Source: CAZYPB01 sp964649265 (GTDB taxonomy: Archaea > Micrarchaeota > Micrarchaeia > Burarchaeales > JAKAKT01). From it: a stretch of 21,627 nt of DNA. Every line of letters begins with the position of its first letter. Position 1 is the stretch's first letter. Below the pieces are notes generated by a model that saw only the letters and a list, made by a program, of their open reading frames with translations, did not search any database and was not told the origin of the DNA. Below, piece by piece: positions 1 to 6,480 of this stretch. The DNA lies in the NCBI GenBank assembly GCA_964649265.1, contig CAZYPB010000015.1, forward strand, positions 1 to 21,627. The letters run 5' to 3'. Made by a program: the position numbers and the translations under genes.

Positions 1-32
1 CCACTAAATCACTCCAAATATTTATGAATATT

Positions 33-158
33 TCAAAAGTTTTTATAATGTTGGGCCTTCTGTCCTTCTTTTATGTGCCTTATTGCAGAATGTTCTGAAG
101 TGCATCCCATCAGCCCAAACCAAAGCACCAGAACAATGCGCAGATGTGTGAGTTTCAT
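33..158 (-). CDS. Possible small lipoprotein, 41 residues
   Basis: The ATG at 158 follows the stop of the MscS remnant directly (TAGATG), with an AAGGAG-like ribosome site a few bases upstream. The product starts with basic residues, then a hydrophobic stretch (IVLVLWFGLMG) ending in a lipobox-like LMGC with Cys19, then about 22 polar residues before a TGA. This is the layout of a very small lipoprotein, or of a lipoprotein that has lost its body. I recognise no family. The position behind a decayed gene makes a remnant as likely as a functional peptide. Confidence 0.35.
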   Translation of the reverse strand: MKLTHLRIVLVLWFGLMGCTSEHSAIRHIKEGQKAQHYKNF

Positions 159-431
159 CTATTTCTCCTTCTTCATATATACTGTTCTTATCGGGAATGG
201 TATCACTATCTTATTTCTCTTAAACTCCTTGAATATTTCTTTTCTTATGAGTGTTCCGACTTCCCATTGTGATGTATAGGTGTCTATTGGGGCCAGCACT
301 TGGAATGATAGGTAGAAATCACCGAAATCAATAAAGCGAATTATGGGTTCTTGGTTTACAATTTTATTTGTCTTCTTCATTGTATTCTTTATTGCTGCGT
401 GTATTGCCTTTTCTTGACCATAGCCACCGCG
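159..431 (-). pseudogene. Remnant of a small-conductance mechanosensitive channel (MscS family), C-terminal part only
   Basis: The 90-codon open stretch ends with the typical MscS C-terminal cytoplasmic domain: EPIIRFIDFGDF, a WEVGTLIRKEIFKEFK helix, then IVIPFPIRTVYMKK. In family members this follows a membrane part and a beta domain; MscS channels release solutes on osmotic downshock. Here no membrane segments or beta domain are found upstream. The frame opens only after a stop at 432-434, and a plausible continuation (PKVKVFNINVN) lies in another frame at about 435-480, which suggests a frameshift plus loss of the 5' part. The next gene upstream on this strand ends at 528, so there is no room for a whole channel. 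The first in-frame ATG is at 380 and would give 73 residues. Homology is clear; calling it dead rests on truncation and frame change. Confidence 0.7.
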
Positions 432-527
432 TTAACATTAATGTTGAACACTTTAACCTTTGGCATGAAGTAAAGAGCCCCCCTGACAGGGTTCCACTTC
501 CACTCAACCTCTTAGTTCCAAATTGCC

Positions 528-1304
528 CTATAAACCACCATAACAACCAATATTGAATATATCTACGCTTAATGCCTTTTCTTTTTCTAATTTTTCATTT
601 ACGTAATCAAGAAGCATTCTCTTCACCTTGAGATATGTCTCTTTATTGACTTCTGTGTTGCATATTGCGTATCTCAAGCTTTTTGCATTGAAACAAAGCA
701 TACAGTTGGTCAAGCCCTCGGAATTGTGGCAGAAGAAGACATCGCTGCAATTTGTGCAGCCCTCAATTTCAAAACCACGGCTTATCCTGAATGAATTATA
801 GTTATTTATGCAGAATTTAGAATTGTGCGACATGTGGGATCCAAATATGTTTTCAGAGACAACAACCAAATTGGAGAAAGCCACATTCTTGCTCCCGTAC
901 CAGACGTCCTCAGAGTAATACACATTGGCAACTTCTCCTGCTCCACTTGTTTTCTCAAGGTTATTGTAAGTATTGTATCGTAGGTTTCCACAATAGTATA
1001 CTAACGGCTCTATCATCTCAAGAATATCTCGAACGTTTTTATTCTCCAGATCTGTTTTATTGAAGTGAGAGGAATTAACCTTTCCAATCTCGTCCATATC
1101 TATTATCCTATCCGGGTCAAATCGTTTGTTTAGGAAGCATGTTGGGGGTTGAACCCACACCTCCTTTCCGCTTACCACGGATTTTCCCTTTGATGGAATT
1201 GGAACATGTTTGCTGAGCCAATCCCCGTAATTATCAACTCCCCCGAGTTCACGGCCCAGAAGTATTTTTGTTGTTTGTTTAAATGCCTGCTCTATCTCCT
1301 TCAT
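528..1304 (-). CDS. Cys/Asn-rich repeat protein, paralogue A (beta-solenoid-like), 258 residues
   Basis: This is the second gene of a tandem pair; its ATG overlaps the stop of the first by 4 nt (ATGA). The N-terminal motif AFKQTTKILLGRELG and a later YYCGN match the neighbour (AFRSTCRTLFGREIG, FYSGN), so the two are full-length paralogues. The middle, about residues 120-205, is a run of short Asn/Ser/Cys-rich repeats ending in Cys183, Cys186, Cys192, Cys201 and Cys204. An aromatic/basic segment with Cys215 follows, then a helix (YLKVKRMLLDYVNEKLEKEK). The layout resembles uncharacterised proteins I recall from candidate-phyla bacteria, with CxxC repeats followed by an L-R-K-Y-x-I-x-N motif and a helix. 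A right-handed beta-solenoid, possibly metal- or disulfide-stabilised, is my inference. No signal peptide is seen. Function unknown. Confidence 0.85.
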   Translation of the reverse strand: MKEIEQAFKQTTKILLGRELGGVDNYGDWLSKHVPIPSKGKSVVSGKEVWVQPPTCFLNKRFDPDRIIDMDEIGKVNSSHFNKTDLENKNVRDILEMIEPLVYYCGNLRYNTYNNLEKTSGAGEVANVYYSEDVWYGSKNVAFSNLVVVSENIFGSHMSHNSKFCINNYNSFRISRGFEIEGCTNCSDVFFCHNSEGLTNCMLCFNAKSLRYAICNTEVNKETYLKVKRMLLDYVNEKLEKEKALSVDIFNIGCYGGL

Positions 1305-2059
1305 TTGCCGGTCACCTTTGAGTGTATGTTAACTATAGAAAAATCAAGCCTCTTTTTTTGCTCTAGCTCATCAGCTATCTCGGTGAGAAGCTTGGATTTC
1401 AACTCCGAATATCGTGCTGGTTCCAGCTGTATGTTGCCAATCATGTTTCTCTTGGAACGGACGTTGAACGCGAACATGCAATTGCTTGAGTTGCATACAT
1501 TGTAGCAGAAGTAACAGTCAGAACTGCTGTTTGTAAATGCGGATTCAAAAGCACGTTTCAGGTAAACGTTATAGAAACACCTTATTGTTGATGAGGAGTC
1601 CCCGGTTGAAGTGGTTCCGAACGCAAAATCCGTTCTCGCCATCTCATAAGAGTACGCATTATACTTGCACGAGTCCACGACTGAAGAGTTCAGAATGTAT
1701 AAGCTGTCGATAACATTATCTGATTCCCCAACAAACATCGATTTCCCAGTTACCTTGTTCCCACTGTAGAAAACTTTCTCCTTAACTGAATCGAAAAGAG
1801 AATCAATATCCTTCACATCATTTATGTTTATTGGTTTTGAGAGTGCTGCCACCTGCTCGCGTTCCCTTGCATGGTCGAAGAATCTTGCACCTTTGCAGTA
1901 TTCAGTAGACGTTAGGAAAACCTTCCTTGTTGAAAAGTGTGAGTCCGCAAATTTTCCAACCAGGGGCTCCCTAAGATAATCAGTGTACTCTTCTAGCTCA
2001 CCTATCTCTCTTCCGAATAGAGTCCTGCATGTCGAACGGAATGCTTTTCTTATGCCCAT
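1301..2059 (-). CDS. Cys/Asn-rich repeat protein, paralogue B (beta-solenoid-like), 252 residues
   Basis: First gene of the tandem pair. The ATG at 2059 is preceded by GAGGGGG (2064-2070) at good spacing. The N-terminus (AFRSTCRTLFGREIG ... YTDYL) matches paralogue A. Residues about 110-200 are short repeats rich in Ser, Asn, Phe and Tyr, ending with Cys182, Cys185, Cys189 and Cys194, then FNVRSKRNMIGNIQLEP and a helix (YSELKSKLLTEIADELEQKKR) that corresponds to the same place in A. It has fewer cysteines than A, so if the cysteines bind metal the two copies differ. A winged-helix regulator is divergently transcribed across a spacer with operator-like palindromes, which suggests regulated expression. 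Soluble, no membrane segment. Function not known. Confidence 0.85.
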   Translation of the reverse strand: MGIRKAFRSTCRTLFGREIGELEEYTDYLREPLVGKFADSHFSTRKVFLTSTEYCKGARFFDHAREREQVAALSKPININDVKDIDSLFDSVKEKVFYSGNKVTGKSMFVGESDNVIDSLYILNSSVVDSCKYNAYSYEMARTDFAFGTTSTGDSSSTIRCFYNVYLKRAFESAFTNSSSDCYFCYNVCNSSNCMFAFNVRSKRNMIGNIQLEPARYSELKSKLLTEIADELEQKKRLDFSIVNIHSKVTGK

Positions 2060-2112
2060 AATTCCCCCTCTTAATTATTTGTTTTTGTTGAAGGCAGTTT
2101 ATCTAATTGGGG

Positions 2113-2123
2113 TTTTAAAAAAA
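2113..2123 (-). promoter_or_regulatory. TATA-like box of the repeat-protein pair
   Basis: Read on the minus strand, a T-run followed by TTTTAAAA lies about 27 nt before a predicted start near 2090. That would leave a leader of about 30 nt containing the GAGGGGG ribosome site of the 2059 gene. Placement by spacing only. Confidence 0.45.
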
Positions 2124-2124
2124 T

Positions 2125-2154
2125 GTAACCTTTTGGTTACCTAACCTAAAGGTT
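2125..2154. promoter_or_regulatory. Two tandem palindromic operator-like sites
   Basis: GTAACCTTTTGGTTAC (2125-2140) is a perfect 6-bp inverted repeat around TTTT. AACCTAAAGGTT (2143-2154) is a second AACC-N4-GGTT site. The centres are 16 bp apart, and the shared unit is AACC-N4-GGTT. A further GGTTACC half-site is at 2174-2180, just before the ATG. The sites lie between the minus-strand TATA-like box and the plus-strand one and overlap the latter, so a bound protein could block both promoters. The adjacent winged-helix protein is the obvious candidate binder. Confidence 0.6.
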
Positions 2155-2162
2155 TTATAAAT
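2151..2162 (+). promoter_or_regulatory. TATA box of the winged-helix regulator
   Basis: GGTTTTATAAAT has its centre about 25 nt before the ATG at 2181, the distance expected for a leaderless archaeal transcript. This favours 2181 over the upstream in-frame TTG at 2166. Confidence 0.55.
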
Positions 2163-2180
2163 GGGTTGAGTAAGGTTACC

Positions 2181-3023
2181 ATGGCATTACAGATCGTTCT
2201 CCCAGAAGAGAGAAAGAAGGGAAGCACAAGGGATTATGTTTTCTCGATATTGACTCAGGACAAACCAAAAACCCTCACCCAGCTACACAGGGAGATAAAG
2301 AAGAGATACGGAGTCTCAGTTACATTCCAGGCAGTTCTTAAGGCTGTCAGGACACTCCACGAACAGAAGGTTCTATCCAAAAAGGAGAGGGTTTATTCGC
2401 TTAATGAGGAATGGGTTTTTGACACTAGGAATTTTTTCGATAAGCTTTACAAGAGATATTTCAAGGTGAAGAGGCCCATGGAGAAGGTGGAGGCAGGAAA
2501 GAAAGTTACTGTCTATACTGTCGGAAATCTTCTTGAATTGGATAGGATGTGGAACGATCTGCTTACTAACTGGTCAAAAGTTGAGAAGAAAAATAAGATC
2601 AACGCTTGGATGGGCAGACATTGCTGGTGGCTTATCCCCAGATTGGAGGAAGAGGATATACTCCATGATTTCATGATAGAGAGGGGGGTAGTTGTCTACA
2701 ATGTAGTAACTGGGAATACGCCTCTTGATAGGTCTGCGGTTGAATACTATAGAGGAAAAGGCGAGTACATTAGGATAGTTAAGAAAACTTTGGGGACAGA
2801 TTCGCACATAGCTGCTTTTGGGGATATTACCCTTAAGTTTGAGATACCGCCTAAACTTTCGAGAAAGCTGGAGAGGACATATGCTAGGGCTAAGAGAATG
2901 GGGGATCTAGATCTTAAGAGAACAATAGATATATACAAGGAGAACCATTACATCGAAGTTACGATAATAAGAGATGAGGTAATAGCTAAAAAAGTAAAAG
3001 AAGAAATAATGTCATACTTCTGA
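2181..3023 (+). CDS. Winged-helix DNA-binding regulator with unknown C-terminal domain, 280 residues
   Basis: Residues about 15-75 form a winged helix: TRDYVFSILTQDKPKTLTQL, then the recognition part VTFQAVLKAVRTLHEQKVL, then the wing SKKERVYSLNEEW. The rest, about 200 residues, is soluble and has a CWWLIP motif, an acidic helix, EYYRGKGEYIRIVKK and an Arg/Lys-rich helix near the end. Such C-terminal parts are often effector domains, but I do not recognise this one. The start at 2181 is chosen for the TATA box 25 nt upstream; an in-frame TTG at 2166 would add five residues. The gene diverges from the tandem repeat-protein pair, and two palindromes in between suggest that it regulates itself and that pair. 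The neighbour at 3149 converges and ends right after its stop. Confidence 0.8.
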   Translation: MALQIVLPEERKKGSTRDYVFSILTQDKPKTLTQLHREIKKRYGVSVTFQAVLKAVRTLHEQKVLSKKERVYSLNEEWVFDTRNFFDKLYKRYFKVKRPMEKVEAGKKVTVYTVGNLLELDRMWNDLLTNWSKVEKKNKINAWMGRHCWWLIPRLEEEDILHDFMIERGVVVYNVVTGNTPLDRSAVEYYRGKGEYIRIVKKTLGTDSHIAAFGDITLKFEIPPKLSRKLERTYARAKRMGDLDLKRTIDIYKENHYIEVTIIRDEVIAKKVKEEIMSYF

Positions 3024-3149
3024 TTATTTGGGAGCACACTCCTTGCAGAATGTGTGAGTAAAACCTATGTCATCAACTGTTGCAATCTTCTCTTCCTTTC
3101 TAAGCTCCTTCTTGCATTTCTCGCATCTCATGAAAATTCCCAAATCCAT
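3024..3149 (-). CDS. Mini zinc-ribbon protein, 41 residues
   Basis: The minus-strand ATG at 3147-3149 is preceded by GGTGACC, a strong ribosome site at normal spacing. The 41-residue product has MRCEKCKKEL near the start and TFCKECAPK at the end: two CxxC pairs (Cys9/Cys12 and Cys35/Cys38) about 22 residues apart, the spacing of a single treble-clef or zinc-ribbon fold. The gene ends one base after the stop of the convergent regulator and starts 22 nt after the stop of the kinase gene upstream, so it probably shares that transcript. A binding role for nucleic acid or protein is inferred from the fold only. Confidence 0.75.
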   Translation of the reverse strand: MDLGIFMRCEKCKKELRKEEKIATVDDIGFTHTFCKECAPK

Positions 3150-3171
3150 ACTGGTCACCGTTAGTGTCTTT

Positions 3172-3732
3172 TCACTTTGGAGTATTAAAACCTTTTTGGT
3201 CCTCGGCCATTTTCTCCATATATGCGCTCCAATTTATTCTCCCAGGGGTGAAGCTCTCCCCCTTTCCCCCGAGTATGCTCATGCACCCGGAGACAGATTT
3301 TGCAGGCCCTTTGCTTGTATCCACTTCGTATGTCTTTCGGTATCTCTGTTCTGCATTTATTGTGCAATAGTCTAGAACTTCTGCCATAAGGTTCTCGTAA
3401 ATCTTCTTTTTCGGATACCTTCTTCTCTCCTGTCTTTTCCTAAGAACCGGTGGTTTTGTTCTCAAAACTATGACGTAATCTGCTTTCAGTTTCATATCGC
3501 AGAGTAGATGACCTTCAATTATCAGATCCTTTTCTTTCTTTATCAGGGAGTTTAGTAATTTCTCCAGTTTTTTTATGTAGACTACTTTTGCTCCCTCTTC
3601 AACTCTGCCCCACAGCCCTTTTTCAGCTATTAGTTTGTTTGTTTGGACTAGAGGGTACCCTGTCTTTTTCGAGAGGATTTTTGAGATCGTTGTTTTTCCC
3701 GTGCCCGGAACTCCGGTGATTAGTACTATCAC
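3172..3732 (-). CDS. AK6/Fap7-type adenylate kinase
   Basis: A 186-residue P-loop kinase. The Walker A motif GVPGTGKTT is at residues 7-15, IIEGHLLC follows (the strand with the family's EGH), then DYVIVLRTKP and an R-rich lid (RKRQERRRYPKKK). This order matches the AK6/Fap7 (hCINAP) family, which combines adenylate kinase or ATPase activity with a role in late small-subunit ribosome assembly through uS11. The length is usual. The start is GTG at 3732; a TATA-like element centred near 3758 would place transcription almost exactly there, and a GGTGAT also lies about 11 nt upstream. The zinc-ribbon gene follows at 22 nt. Confidence 0.9.
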   Translation of the reverse strand: MIVLITGVPGTGKTTISKILSKKTGYPLVQTNKLIAEKGLWGRVEEGAKVVYIKKLEKLLNSLIKKEKDLIIEGHLLCDMKLKADYVIVLRTKPPVLRKRQERRRYPKKKIYENLMAEVLDYCTINAEQRYRKTYEVDTSKGPAKSVSGCMSILGGKGESFTPGRINWSAYMEKMAEDQKGFNTPK

Positions 3733-3751
3733 AAAATAATAATCACCGTAA

Positions 3752-3764
3752 CATATTAAAATGT
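3752..3764. promoter_or_regulatory. AT-rich element serving two divergent genes
   Basis: The only clear TATA-like element between the kinase (start 3732) and the MEMO gene (start 3796) is TATTAAAAT at 3754-3762. It is about 26 nt from the GTG of the kinase and from the start of the MEMO ribosome site GAGGTGGT (3785-3792), so it may serve both directions. Inferred from spacing. Confidence 0.35.
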
Positions 3765-3795
3765 AAGAAGAGATCGCTTATAGAGAGGTGGTGTC

Positions 3796-4632
3796 TTGCG
3801 TTCACCAGCAGTGGCGGGTTCTTTCTATCCGATGAATAGACAAGACCTGGAGAGAGATGTAGATAATTATCTTACAAAAGTTGAATTCACCAGAACAGAA
3901 GTAGTAGATATAATAGGTGCAGTCATACCTCATGCAGGATATATGTACTCAGGGCAGGTTGCAGCATATGCATTCAAAGCAATAGAAGAATTCAGAAAAA
4001 CTCCGCCTACTTTTGTAATAATCTGCCCCAATCACACTGGGAATGGATCGCCCGTTGCTGTCTCCAATCAAGATTGGATGACGCCTCTTGGGAAAGTGAG
4101 TATAGACACTGAACTTGTAAAGAGCCTCGTGAAAAATTCCTCTGAGATGGAGATATCTGAAGAAGCGCACCAGTTCGAACACTCGGTTGAGGTTCAGCTT
4201 CCTTTTCTTCAGAGAGTCTATGGAAGGCAGAAGAAGAATTTTCGCTTTGTTCCGATATGCTTGATGGGAACAGGCATGGAGACAATAGAAGATGTTGGAA
4301 GAGCGATATTCAAATCAGGCACAGAGCTGAATAGGGATGTATTTGTTATAGCTAGTTCGGATATGACCCACTATGAGAACGCTGAAAAAGCACGCGCAAA
4401 GGACAACACGGCATTGAAAGCTGTGGAGAAAGTCGATTACAAAGAATTTGTATCCTCTGTTGAAGAGAACCACGTATCTGTCTGCGGTTATGCTCCGGTT
4501 TCGTCTATGTTGGTTTACTGCAAACTGAAGAATGCGAAGGCAGGAAAGGTGATAAAATACGCCACATCTGGGGATGTGAGTGGTGACTATAGGTCCGTTG
4601 TTGCCTATGCATCTGTGATCATTACGCGATAG
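3796..4632 (+). CDS. MEMO1 family protein (AmmeMemoRadiSam system protein B type)
   Basis: 278 residues. Family signatures in order: RSPAVAGSFYP at the start, PHAGYMYSGQVAAYAF, CPNHTG, EEAHQFEHSVEVQLPFLQ, ASSDMTHYE and YAPVSSML near the end. MEMO proteins have the fold of class III extradiol dioxygenases; the His residues in PHAGY, EHSVE and MTHYE are placed as in the metal site. The biochemical role in archaea is unsettled. TTG at 3796 is the start because GAGGTGGT (3785-3792) precedes it and because the family begins with this motif. The IPP isomerase gene follows after 8 nt, a coupling seen in other archaea, where mevalonate-pathway kinases often sit nearby. The usual AMMECR1 and radical-SAM partners are not in the window. 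Confidence 0.93.
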   Translation: MRSPAVAGSFYPMNRQDLERDVDNYLTKVEFTRTEVVDIIGAVIPHAGYMYSGQVAAYAFKAIEEFRKTPPTFVIICPNHTGNGSPVAVSNQDWMTPLGKVSIDTELVKSLVKNSSEMEISEEAHQFEHSVEVQLPFLQRVYGRQKKNFRFVPICLMGTGMETIEDVGRAIFKSGTELNRDVFVIASSDMTHYENAEKARAKDNTALKAVEKVDYKEFVSSVEENHVSVCGYAPVSSMLVYCKLKNAKAGKVIKYATSGDVSGDYRSVVAYASVIITR

Positions 4633-4640
4633 GTTTTACC

Positions 4641-5705
4641 ATGCAAAACCAAACAAGCAAAAGAAAACATTCCCACATAGATATATGCCTAAAGAGGGAT
4701 GTTCAGGCTATATTTAAGAGCGCTGGTTTTGAGGATATTGAATTCGTACATCAGGCACTGCCTGGGTTGGATTACAAGAGAATAGATACTACGTGTAAAT
4801 TTCTAAAAAGAAAGATGAAAGCCCCCCTTATAATAGAGGCAATAACTGGAGGTTATGGGGGTGCTTCGAGAATAAACGTTTCCCTTGCCGAGGCTGCAGA
4901 GCAAGAAGGAGTTGCAATAGCACTTGGATCTCAGAGGGCAATGATAGAGAACAGAAAACTCACATCTACATATGAAGTGAGGAAGCATGCACCAAGTGTC
5001 CCAATACTTGGGAATATAGGCATTGCTCAGATAAAGAAATACAACATAAAAGATATTGAAGATGCAGTTTCGAGAATAGATGCTGATGCCCTTGTTGTTC
5101 ACCTTAATGCACTTCAAGAGATTTGCCAGAAGGAGGGGGACAGGGATTTCTCGGGACTTCTGAAGTCGCTCTCAACATTGTGCTCAAAGATGAGCTGTCC
5201 AATCATTGTAAAAGAGACTGGAGCGGGAATCTCCATGGACACTGCAGTTAAGCTGAAGAACGCAGGCGTTGCCATGATAGATGTCGCAGGTGCTGGAGGA
5301 ACCTCGTGGAGTGCCGTTGAGCTCTACAGAGGATCTGAGGATAAGATACTATGGGATTGGGGCATACCAACCGTGCAATCAGTGGTTGAATGCTCAAGTA
5401 AAGTAAATGTTCCAATAATTGCTTCAGGTGGGGTGAGGTCTGGGCTCGATATTGCGAAATCTATTTCAGTTGGGGCAACCTATGCCGGGGCTGCACTTCC
5501 TTTCCTTAAAACACTGAGCTGTGGTGGTTCAAAAGCGCTTTGCTCTGAGCTCTACAGATGGAAGCATGAGCTAAAGAGCAGCATGTTCCTATGCGGGGCT
5601 AAGGATCTCAAGTCATTATCAAAAGTGCCCGTCCTTATAACTGGTAGAACAGCAAAAACACTAAATCTCAGAGGAATAGAGACAAAAAAATTAGCAAAGA
5701 GATAG
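4641..5705 (+). CDS. fni: Type 2 isopentenyl-diphosphate delta-isomerase
   Basis: 354 residues. This FMN- and NADPH-dependent enzyme interconverts IPP and DMAPP, the starters of archaeal isoprenoid lipids. Visible motifs: RKHSHIDICLKRDV at the start, APLIIEAITGG, VAIALGSQRAM, VPILGNIGIAQI, VHLNALQE (usually HLNPLQE; the catalytic-site His, Asn, Gln and Glu are kept), IIVKETGAGIS, IDVAGAGGTSW, and IIASGGVRSGLDIAKSISVGA for phosphate/FMN binding in the TIM barrel. Full length. It is 8 nt downstream of the MEMO gene and likely in one transcript. The next gene converges at its stop with no gap. Pro to Ala in the NPLQE motif is a mild oddity. Confidence 0.95.
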   Translation: MQNQTSKRKHSHIDICLKRDVQAIFKSAGFEDIEFVHQALPGLDYKRIDTTCKFLKRKMKAPLIIEAITGGYGGASRINVSLAEAAEQEGVAIALGSQRAMIENRKLTSTYEVRKHAPSVPILGNIGIAQIKKYNIKDIEDAVSRIDADALVVHLNALQEICQKEGDRDFSGLLKSLSTLCSKMSCPIIVKETGAGISMDTAVKLKNAGVAMIDVAGAGGTSWSAVELYRGSEDKILWDWGIPTVQSVVECSSKVNVPIIASGGVRSGLDIAKSISVGATYAGAALPFLKTLSCGGSKALCSELYRWKHELKSSMFLCGAKDLKSLSKVPVLITGRTAKTLNLRGIETKKLAKR

Positions 5706-6101
5706 CTAAGAGCTCTCTTTCTTCGTTTCAAGTTTTTTCTCTATCTCTGTAAGCTGATTGCCTATCCGATCCATCGATCTTCTTATTGCCGCTATCTCAT
5801 AGCCTATTGTCTGGATAAATACCTTGTCGCTTATCAGTGCCATAGTTGCAGCCACTTCCTTTTTCGATGTTGTCGAATCTGACTTTTTTGTTTTTGTTTT
5901 TTTCGTTGCAGAATCCTCTTTTTTCATCTCCTTTTTCACCTGTGCCACCCATTTCCTTAGATTTTTAAAAGAAGCATACTTATTGTGTCCGGTATCCTGC
6001 GCAATGGATTCTCTAAGCTCCTTTAACTGATCTTTAGTTAAACGAGGGTTTCCCCATTTGCGAAGCTTTCTCTTTACTATATTCTTTCCTTTATCATCCA
6101 T
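5706..6101 (-). CDS. Unrecognised basic helical protein with C-terminal coiled coil
   Basis: 131 residues from the ATG at 6101; a GTG at 6113 would add four residues (MCCG). Residues about 1-60 are charged and helical (LTKDQLKELRESIAQ, SFKNLRKWVAQVKKEMKK), resembling a small DNA- or RNA-binding helical module without a motif I can name. A Lys/Ser/Thr low-complexity linker follows, then AIRRSMDRIGNQLTEIEKKLE, a heptad-like coiled coil suited to dimerisation. A TATA-like TTTTTAAA at 6131-6138 (minus strand) predicts a start near 6108, just before the ATG. Its stop abuts the stop of the isomerase gene, with which it converges. Function unknown. Confidence 0.7.
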   Translation of the reverse strand: MDDKGKNIVKRKLRKWGNPRLTKDQLKELRESIAQDTGHNKYASFKNLRKWVAQVKKEMKKEDSATKKTKTKKSDSTTSKKEVAATMALISDKVFIQTIGYEIAAIRRSMDRIGNQLTEIEKKLETKKESS

Positions 6102-6130
6102 ACCGCAACACACAGGTTAATCACGTGACA

Positions 6131-6138
6131 TTTAAAAA
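6131..6138 (-). promoter_or_regulatory. TATA-like box of the coiled-coil protein gene
   Basis: TTTTTAAA on the minus strand, about 27 nt before a predicted start near 6108, gives a leader of only about 7 nt to the ATG at 6101. Confidence 0.4.
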
Positions 6139-6153
6139 TCTTGTTCTGCCCCC

Positions 6154-6480
6154 TCAGCTGGAAAGAGCAGTATCGATGGCTTCCCTGTTGAAACCTACGA
6201 TAATCTTTCCATTGATATCTATCACGGGCACACCCATCTGACCGGATTTATCCATCATCTCCTGCGCTTTACTTGGGTCTGATGCAACATCTATATCAAC
6301 AAAGGATATCTTCTTTTCCTTAAGGTAGTCCTTTGCCATGTGGCAATATGGGCATGTTGGTGTTGAATACACCATAACTTTCCTATCTTCGGGCATTTTC
6401 ATCATCTCCTTTTTTCTTAAATTTTCTTCTAGTTCCATAATTCTTTTTCTTCTTAATTCATCAAGCTCTGGATCGATCAT
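6154..6480 (-). CDS. Glutaredoxin-like thiol-disulfide oxidoreductase with charged N-terminal helix
   Basis: 108 residues. The glutaredoxin domain begins near residue 33: KVMVYSTPTCPYCHMAKDYL with the dithiol active site Cys43-Pro-Tyr-Cys46, the cis-proline loop MGVPVIDI with Pro85, and the C-terminal IIVGFNREAI. It likely reduces protein disulfides in the cytoplasm. Ahead of the domain is a highly charged helix of about 28 residues (DPELDELRRKRIMELEENLR) that common glutaredoxins lack; it resembles the N-terminal helix of PDCD5-type archaeal proteins. The start at 6480 lies 20 nt inside the end of the arsR gene, so the two are co-transcribed and probably translationally coupled. Confidence 0.92.
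   Translation of the reverse strand: MIDPELDELRRKRIMELEENLRKKEMMKMPEDRKVMVYSTPTCPYCHMAKDYLKEKKISFVDIDVASDPSKAQEMMDKSGQMGVPVIDINGKIIVGFNREAIDTALSS

Noticed and set aside
16..33. AAATATT-N4-AATATTT inverted repeat near the left edge
   Set aside because: AT-rich, short, and at the end of a small ORF; likely chance in an AT-rich spacer or a weak terminator.
2166..2180. TTG start of the winged-helix regulator
   Set aside because: The TATA spacing points to transcription beginning at about 2181, so the TTG would not be in the mRNA.
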